This document shows, one piece after another, positions 1-5,429 of a stretch of DNA of 5,429 nt (positions are counted from its first letter, which is position 1; every line of letters begins with the position of its first letter). The translations under genes and the position numbers were made by a program. The notes beneath the pieces were generated by a model. It was given only the letters and a program-made list of their open reading frames with translations, was not told the origin of the DNA and did not search any database. This DNA is from Pseudolysobacter sp. (GTDB taxonomy: Bacteria > Pseudomonadota > Gammaproteobacteria > Xanthomonadales > Rhodanobacteraceae), in assembly GCA_025351985.1 (NCBI GenBank), contig JANXUW010000380.1:1-5429 (forward strand). Reading direction: 5' to 3'.

Positions 1-101
1 CATAGAAGCGGCACAGCCGCGCAAAACACAAATACAACTACAAGCGCCCAAATGGCAATGGTTAGTCCGCGTATTGCCTTCGCTGTCGAGTCTTCGCTCA
101 T
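1..101 (-). CDS. N-terminus of a small membrane protein (partial)
   Basis: Only the first 33 codons are in the window; the gene continues beyond the left edge. The ATG at 101-99 is preceded by AGGAG about 9 nt upstream, a good Shine-Dalgarno sequence that fixes the start. The N-terminus is short and polar (MSEDSTAKAIRG). From about residue 13 an uninterrupted hydrophobic stretch (LTIAIWALVVVFVFCAAVPLL) looks like a transmembrane helix with the N-terminus in the cytoplasm. It lies 53 nt downstream of the DUF350 gene on the same strand, so co-transcription is plausible. It uses codons that are rare in the neighbours (ATA, CTA, GTA). I do not recognise the family, and no function can be assigned from this fragment. 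Confidence 0.6.
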   Translation of the reverse strand, partial: MSEDSTAKAIRGLTIAIWALVVVFVFCAAVPLL

Positions 102-154
102 CGAGTGTCTCTCCTGTGGCGCCTAACGCCTGTTTAACTGCTGAATAATTCGCG

Positions 155-553
155 CTAAGTCATCGCCGCCGCATTGAGCAACCCAACCGCAAGCGTCAAG
201 CCTGCAAGCAACACCGCCACCGATACGCAATCCGCTTCGATCTGCTGGCGCAGATCCGGAATCAGCAGTCGCAATGCCAGATACGTCAGCAGTTGCACGA
301 CTCCGGCAACGGCGCCCCACAACGCGAGATCGAGCAGGCTTACGCTGTGCGCCATCGCGCTGGCCACGGGCAAGGCGAAACCGAGCAAGGTGCCGGTCAA
401 CACGATGCTGGCGCTGATATTGCCTTGATGGATCAGGCGCCACTCGTGCTGTGGCGTGATCACGATGTACAAGGCCATGAAAGCGCCGAGCAGCGCGATG
501 CTGAGGCCGAGGTAAAGCAGGAAGGTGGGCAGCGTCGCAAGATAGTCGTGCAT
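155..553 (-). CDS. DUF350 / UPF0719 (YjfL-like) inner membrane protein
   Basis: 132-residue integral membrane protein of the DUF350 family; no biochemical activity is firmly established for the family. Four hydrophobic segments lie at about residues 9-31, 46-66, 74-97 and 106-130. The ITPQHEWRLI segment (32-41), the SGTLLG-like TGTLLGFALP loop (53-62) and the C-terminal GLLNAAAMT match what I recall of E. coli YjfL, which has the same length. The frame is open up to 625, but the start at 553 is preferred: it has GGAG six nt upstream and gives the family's usual length, while the extra 24 residues are arginine-rich and unlike a membrane-protein N-terminus. The Shine-Dalgarno sits inside a predicted hairpin (560-583). 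The gene follows the acylphosphatase after 77 nt and may be independently transcribed. Confidence 0.9.
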   Translation of the reverse strand: MHDYLATLPTFLLYLGLSIALLGAFMALYIVITPQHEWRLIHQGNISASIVLTGTLLGFALPVASAMAHSVSLLDLALWGAVAGVVQLLTYLALRLLIPDLRQQIEADCVSVAVLLAGLTLAVGLLNAAAMT

Positions 554-559
554 GGTGCG

Positions 560-583
560 CTCCGTGGCGTGATCTGCACGGAG
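560..583 (-). promoter_or_regulatory. Leader hairpin covering the Shine-Dalgarno of the DUF350 gene
   Basis: On the minus-strand transcript, CTCCGTG (583-577) and CACGGAG (566-560) are perfect reverse complements, separated by a 10-nt loop. The 3' arm contains the GGAG Shine-Dalgarno at 563-560, six nt before the ATG at 553. The 5' arm supplies CTCC as an anti-Shine-Dalgarno. If the RNA starts upstream of 583, as in readthrough from the acylphosphatase gene, ribosome access could be reduced until the stem opens. The pairing is directly visible; a regulatory role is inference. A 7-bp match can also arise by chance. Confidence 0.4.
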
Positions 584-610
584 ACTAGCAAATCGCCACG
601 ACCGCGGGAA
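582..610 (-). promoter_or_regulatory. Possible extended -10 promoter for the DUF350 gene
   Basis: On the minus strand, TGCTAGTCT (590-582) fits an extended -10 element (TG, one base, then TAGTCT with T1, A2 and T6 of TATAAT). A weak -35-like TTCCCG (610-605) lies 17 nt upstream. Transcription would begin near 575, inside the hairpin, so RNA from this promoter would lack the 5' arm of the Shine-Dalgarno hairpin. The -35 is poor, so this is a weak call based on spacing and the 77-nt gap. Confidence 0.2.
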
Positions 611-630
611 TCGGCGCGTGGTCATAACGG

Positions 631-924
631 CTACAACGTCAGAAATCCTTCACCGGCATAAGTCGCGGTTTCAACGCGCTCGACCTGATCCACGCGTGCG
701 CTCGGTGGGCCTTGTTGCAGCCAGCGATGTAGCAAATCGACCGCGATTGCATCGCCGCACGCCATCACTTCGACGCTGCCATCGGCGAGATTTTTAGCGT
801 AGCCCGTAAGCCCCAGCTGTAACGCCTGCGTACGTGTCGATGCGCGAAAAAACACGCCCTGCACGCGGCCGTGGATACAAAAACGAACACAGATCACCGC
901 AACGTTCACGATGTTTTCGCGCAT
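631..924 (-). CDS. acyP: Acylphosphatase
   Basis: Small cytoplasmic enzyme that hydrolyses the carboxyl-phosphate bond of acyl phosphates to carboxylate and phosphate. The 97-residue product shows the family signature [10 protein letters not shown] at residues 18-27. R27 corresponds to the phosphate-binding arginine. N45 in the [12 protein letters not shown] segment (42-53) corresponds to the catalytic asparagine that positions the water. The 65-77 stretch ([13 protein letters not shown]) is the usual second helix and following loop. Length is typical for the family. The ATG lies three nt after the tlpA-like stop and has no strong Shine-Dalgarno, so translation may depend on coupling. GTG codons at residues 6 and 10 are possible alternative starts; the residue-10 one would give a more usual distance to R27. 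Physiological substrate is unknown. Confidence 0.95.
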   Translation of the reverse strand: MRENIVNVAVICVRFCIHGRVQGVFFRASTRTQALQLGLTGYAKNLADGSVEVMACGDAIAVDLLHRWLQQGPPSARVDQVERVETATYAGEGFLTL

Positions 925-927
925 CGC

Positions 928-1419
928 TCATGTGCCGCTGGCGCCGGCGTCCTTCAGCACTTTCTCCAGATCGCTGCCGGTGATCGGGCCCATGAAACGC
1001 TTGGCCACGCTACCATCGGGGGCGATCACATACGTCGTCGGCAGACCGCGCGGCACTTCGAAATCCTTCGGCGGATTGTAGACATCGACCGCCGATACGG
1101 CGTAACCGACCGGATGCTGCTTGAGGAACGACTTGAGATCGTCGGCTTCGATTTCCTCGAAGTCCAGGCCGATCGCGCTGACATTTTTATGCGCGGCGAC
1201 GAACGCGGAAATATCCGGAATTTCCTTGAGGCACGGCGAGCACCACGTCGCCCAGAAATTCACGATCACCCAATGGCCTTTTTCCTGCGCGAGATCGAAG
1301 GTTTTGCCATCGATGGTTTTGACATTCAGCGTTGGATGTTTGGTCGCATCGGCAGCCATCGCGGCATGGCCAGACAAAAACGAAAGCGCGATCAGCGCCA
1401 TTAAAAAACGAAATTTCAT
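928..1419 (-). CDS. TlpA-family periplasmic thioredoxin-like protein
   Basis: 163-residue exported thiol-disulfide protein. Residues 1-23 form a signal peptide: MKFRF, a hydrophobic core, then AMA before the predicted cleavage at about 23/24. The mature part is a thioredoxin fold of the TlpA/AhpC-TSA type. It has the TIDGKTFDL entry strand (35-43), NFWATWCSPC with redox cysteines C60 and C63 (54-63), and GLPTTYVIAPDG with the cis-proline P127 (125-136). Known relatives reduce or shuffle disulfides in periplasmic partners, often for cytochrome c maturation, but no such partner genes are visible here. No membrane anchor follows the signal peptide. The ATG has AAGGA about 7 nt upstream and overlaps the yihY stop as ATGA, indicating translational coupling. 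Exact substrate is unknown. Confidence 0.93.
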   Translation of the reverse strand: MKFRFLMALIALSFLSGHAAMAADATKHPTLNVKTIDGKTFDLAQEKGHWVIVNFWATWCSPCLKEIPDISAFVAAHKNVSAIGLDFEEIEADDLKSFLKQHPVGYAVSAVDVYNPPKDFEVPRGLPTTYVIAPDGSVAKRFMGPITGSDLEKVLKDAGASGT

Positions 1420-2720
1420 GCGGAATCCTTGATAATGAGGGTGTCCTGAGCGGACGCACTTGCAGTTACAGACCGCAAAGCGAGCGGAAATATTTCGGCC
1501 AGCGGCACATCCAGATTTGCTGCGAGCGCGGCACCGGTCTGGGTCAACAGCGTCTTGAGTTCCGGCGAAAATTGATCGGCCAGCATTTGGTCTGGCGGTT
1601 GCATAGCGAAATGATAGTCGCCTGCGTCATACAGGCTGCGCAGGCTGACCGCACGCAGATCGCTGACCAACATCCACTCGCCTTTTTCATTGCGCTGGAT
1701 CAGGCCGGCGACGATCAGATCATCGAGATATCCCTGCAGCAGATCGTCATTGAGAAACGCATGTTTCACGCACACGTCGCGAAGGTGCAAACCGCGTCCG
1801 TGTGCTTGCGCGGCGGCGAAATCCGCGAGCACGGCGAGTAGCCCCGCAAACTCCTGACCCGGCGGCAAACGCTCCGACTCGGGACGATAATCGAACGCCG
1901 CGATCGAGGCGGTAATCGAGGCGCCGAGCAGCACGATGATCCACGACAGGTAAATCCAGAACAGGAAAATCGGCACCATCGCCAGCGTGCCGTAGACCTG
2001 CTCGAAGCTCGCATACGTCGTGACATAAACCGCAAAACCGTATTTGGCGAGCTCGAACAACAGCGCGGCGATTGCGCCACCGATGATCGCGTCGCGCACG
2101 CGCACAGTGCGATTGGGAATCACCACGTAACTCGATGTCAGCGCGAACCACGTCAGCAGCAGCGGCAGCACGCTCAGCAGGCGCGCCTTCAACGCGAACT
2201 CCGATTCGGCGGCGTCGATCAGCGGCAACGCGAACACGTACGAACTCACGCCGAGCGCGGCGATCAGCAACAGCGGCCCGAGGCTCAGCGCGGCCCAATA
2301 CATCAGCATGCGTGCCACAGGCGTACGTGAACTCGGCACGTGCCAGATGCGGTTGTAGGCATCCTCGATGCTGGTCATCAGCGATACGGCGCTGAACAAC
2401 AGCACCAGCACGCCGATCGCCGTGGCCTTGCTCGCGTTATCGGCAAACTGGGTGAGATAGGTTTGCACCACCTTGCCGGCCGCCGGCACAAAATTGTCGA
2501 ACACAAAATTGGTGAGCTGGTCGCGCCACGCGGCGAACACCGGAAACGCCGAAAGAATGCCGAGCACCGCCGCCGTCAACGGCACCAGCGAAAACAGCGT
2601 GGTATAGGCGAGCGCGCCCGAGGTTTGCAGGCAGCGCTGATCGAAGAAACGCTGCCACAAAAAACGCACGAAGGCATTGGCACGATGGCGGTCGAAGCGC
2701 AGAGTCATGGCAAACTGCAT
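1416..2720 (-). CDS. yihY: YihY/UPF0761-family membrane protein with C-terminal extension
   Basis: About 434 residues. The N-terminal 275 residues are the YihY family: TSGALAYTTLFSLVPL near 33-48 and six hydrophobic segments at about 39-61, 99-119, 139-167, 180-201, 212-235 and 246-274. Other marks are NRTVRVRDAIIGG and the YGTLAMVPIFLFWIYLSW region. The old label 'ribonuclease BN' for this family is a misassignment; function is unresolved. The remaining ~155 residues are soluble. Within them, about 311-355 reads as helix-helix-helix followed by a two-strand wing (GLIQRNEKGEWMLV), like a winged helix. The start is uncertain: ATG at 2720 or at 2708 (430 residues), neither with a clear Shine-Dalgarno. 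The frame stays open much further upstream, but that part lies antisense to wrbA and is Arg/His-rich, so it is excluded. First gene of the leftward operon. Confidence 0.93.
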   Translation of the reverse strand: MQFAMTLRFDRHRANAFVRFLWQRFFDQRCLQTSGALAYTTLFSLVPLTAAVLGILSAFPVFAAWRDQLTNFVFDNFVPAAGKVVQTYLTQFADNASKATAIGVLVLLFSAVSLMTSIEDAYNRIWHVPSSRTPVARMLMYWAALSLGPLLLIAALGVSSYVFALPLIDAAESEFALKARLLSVLPLLLTWFALTSSYVVIPNRTVRVRDAIIGGAIAALLFELAKYGFAVYVTTYASFEQVYGTLAMVPIFLFWIYLSWIIVLLGASITASIAAFDYRPESERLPPGQEFAGLLAVLADFAAAQAHGRGLHLRDVCVKHAFLNDDLLQGYLDDLIVAGLIQRNEKGEWMLVSDLRAVSLRSLYDAGDYHFAMQPPDQMLADQFSPELKTLLTQTGAALAANLDVPLAEIFPLALRSVTASASAQDTLIIKDSA

Positions 2721-3766
<1,046 letters not shown>

Positions 3767-3783
3767 GCGCATCGGAGAGTGTC

Positions 3784-5429
3784 ATGGCATTTGTGCAAGC
3801 GCCACCGCAGCTCGGCAATCAATATCACGACGACGATGTGTTGCGCGGATTTCTGCGCCGCGTATTGCCCGCGCAAACGTTGGCCGCGATCGAAAACGAT
3901 CTCGATACGATCGGCAATTACGCCGCGCAGGCATGGACCTTGGCGCGGCAGCACAGCGTCACCGAACCAACGCTGACGACATGGGATGCGTGGGGCCAGC
4001 GCGTCGACCGGATCGAACTCACACCGGCCTGGCACGCCGCAAAAATCATCGCCGCGACACATGGCCTGGTCGCTGCCGGCCACGATTCCACGCATGGCGA
4101 ATTCGCGCGTGTGCATCAGTTCGCGATGGTCTATCTGTTCCATTGCGCCAGCGAATTTTATTCGTGCCCGCTGGCGATGACCGACGGCGCCGCGACCGTG
4201 CTCAAGGCGTCCACGAATGCGCATTTGATCGAGCGCGTATTGCCGCATTATTTTTCGCGCGATCCCGCACAACACTGGATTTCCGGGCAATGGATGACCG
4301 AGACCAGCGGCGGTTCGGATATCGGCGGTACGGAAACCGCGGCGCAAGAAATCGATGGTGAATGGCATTTGTCGGGGCGCAAATGGTTCACCTCGGCGGT
4401 GCACGCGGACACCGCGCTCGTGCTCGCGCGACCCGCAAACAATGCCGCTGGCGCCGATGGTCTCGCGCTGTTTTACATCGAGCCGCGCGATGCCGACGGG
4501 CGCTGGCGCGGCATCGAAATCGACAAGCTCAAGCACAAGCTCGGCACGCGCGAACTGCCGACCGCGGAAATCCATCTGCACGATGCGCCGGCGACTCTTG
4601 TCGGCGAAAAACGCAACGGCGTGCGTGCGGTCGCGCCGATGCTGAATGTCACGCGCACATGGAACGCGATCTGCGCGCTCGCGACGATGCGCCGCGGCAT
4701 CGCCCTGGTCCACGACTATGCGCAACGACGCAATGTGTTCGGTCGTAAGCTGATCGAACAACCGCTGCATCGCGATACGCTCGCGGGCATGCAGGCCGAA
4801 TTCGAGGCGTGTTTCCAGCTGACGTTTTTCCTGACCGAATTACTCGGCCGCGTACAGGCGAATGTGGGCAAGCCAGACGACGTTTTGTTGCTGCGTTTGC
4901 TCACGCCGATCGTGAAACTCTGGACCGGCAAACAGGCCGTGGCGATCACCTCCGAAGTCTGCGAGTGTTTCGGCGGTGCCGGTTATCTGGAAGACAGCGG
5001 CATTCCGCAGTTGCTGCGCGATGCGCAGGTATTCTCGATCTGGGAAGGCACGAGCAATGTGCTCGCGCTGGATTTTCTGCGCGCATTGCAAGCGCCGGAA
5101 AGTTTGCGCGTGTTGCTCGATGCGCAGCAGCACTGGCTCGATGAAAACAGCGCCGACGAACTCGCCGACTGTGTGCAACACGCACGCGATGCGATGATCA
5201 AAACCACCGACTGGATTCGCGAATCATCGCAGGGATCACGCGAGAATCTCGAAGCCGGCGCACGCCGTGCGGCGATCGGCATCGCGCGCAGCCTGGCTCT
5301 AGCCCTGCTGATTCGCCATGCCGCATGGGCGTTGTCCGTCGAAAACGATGCGCGTCCGGCAGCCGCGGCGCGACGGTTTTGCGCGCATGGGCTGATGCAA
5401 CCGGTGCCATGCGCAACGTCAGAATTCCG
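3784..5429 (+). CDS. AidB-like acyl-CoA dehydrogenase family protein (3' end cut)
   Basis: 548 codons are in the window and the frame is open at the right edge; AidB of E. coli is about 540 residues, so little should be missing. GGAGAG lies just upstream of ATG 3784, 17 nt after the DUF2069 stop, so it is probably the third gene of the operon. The order fits AidB: an N-terminal helical domain (RVDRIELTPAWH, 73-84), then WMTETSGGSDIGGTE (170-184) for flavin binding, and a beta domain with SGRKWFTSAVHAD (197-209). Next come HKLGTRELP (251-259), QRRNVFGRKLIEQP (314-327), ECFGGAGYLED (394-404) and FSIWEGTSNVL (417-427). E421 of WEGT is at the usual catalytic-base position. A further ~120 residues follow, where E. 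coli AidB has its DNA-binding region. It is likely an FAD protein; acyl-CoA substrate and any DNA role are unproven. Confidence 0.9.
   Translation, partial: MAFVQAPPQLGNQYHDDDVLRGFLRRVLPAQTLAAIENDLDTIGNYAAQAWTLARQHSVTEPTLTTWDAWGQRVDRIELTPAWHAAKIIAATHGLVAAGHDSTHGEFARVHQFAMVYLFHCASEFYSCPLAMTDGAATVLKASTNAHLIERVLPHYFSRDPAQHWISGQWMTETSGGSDIGGTETAAQEIDGEWHLSGRKWFTSAVHADTALVLARPANNAAGADGLALFYIEPRDADGRWRGIEIDKLKHKLGTRELPTAEIHLHDAPATLVGEKRNGVRAVAPMLNVTRTWNAICALATMRRGIALVHDYAQRRNVFGRKLIEQPLHRDTLAGMQAEFEACFQLTFFLTELLGRVQANVGKPDDVLLLRLLTPIVKLWTGKQAVAITSEVCECFGGAGYLEDSGIPQLLRDAQVFSIWEGTSNVLALDFLRALQAPESLRVLLDAQQHWLDENSADELADCVQHARDAMIKTTDWIRESSQGSRENLEAGARRAAIGIARSLALALLIRHAAWALSVENDARPAAAARRFCAHGLMQPVPCATSEF

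Noticed and set aside
596..621. CCACG/CGTGG pairing downstream of acyP as a terminator
   Set aside because: Only 5 bp of stem around a 16-nt loop and no run of T follows on the minus strand, so it does not qualify as a Rho-independent terminator.
871..1404. Plus-strand open frame opposite the tlpA-like gene
   Set aside because: Low-complexity charged translation with no family features; shadow of the thioredoxin-family gene with its signal peptide and WCSPC motif.
1332..2395. Plus-strand open frames opposite the yihY-like gene
   Set aside because: No ribosome sites or family motifs were seen, and the translations are typical antisense products.
5422..5427. EcoRI site GAATTC two bases before the window end
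   Set aside because: It might mark a cloning or contig boundary, but a single 6-base site near an edge is weak evidence and the reading frame continues through it.

Overview
The window is ordinary, gene-dense chromosome from a GC-rich gammaproteobacterium. The protein styles (YihY with a long C-terminal extension, the WrbA variant with an [10 protein letters not shown] loop, DUF2069 directly after WrbA) and the G+C-rich third codon positions suggest a Xanthomonadales/Rhodanobacteraceae-type organism. That placement is inference, because no rRNA or marker gene is present.

Layout: two divergent gene sets leave a shared intergenic region at about 2721-2816. Leftward (- strand) the order is a YihY-family membrane protein, a secreted TlpA-like thioredoxin, an acylphosphatase, a DUF350 (YjfL-like) membrane protein, and the first 33 codons of a small membrane protein cut by the window edge. 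The first three are packed as an operon (4-nt ATGA overlap, then a 3-nt gap). The last two follow after 77- and 53-nt gaps and may have their own promoter. Rightward (+ strand) the order is WrbA quinone oxidoreductase, a DUF2069 four-helix membrane protein (4-nt ATGA overlap) and, 17 nt later, a long AidB-like acyl-CoA dehydrogenase that runs off the right edge after 548 codons.

Functional reading: the leftward set is membrane and envelope housekeeping (integral membrane protein, periplasmic thiol-disulfide redox, acyl-phosphate hydrolysis). The rightward set pairs an FMN quinone reductase with an FAD acyl-CoA dehydrogenase homologue of the alkylation-response type. This hints at a redox or electrophile stress role, but no shared pathway can be shown from sequence alone.

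No RNA genes, mobile elements, CRISPR arrays or convincing Rho-independent terminators were seen. No stretch over 300 bases lacks a gene. The most interesting non-coding signals are a hairpin that buries the Shine-Dalgarno of the DUF350 gene and a perfect 8-bp inverted repeat in the divergent intergenic region. I do not see an undescribed multi-gene system here.
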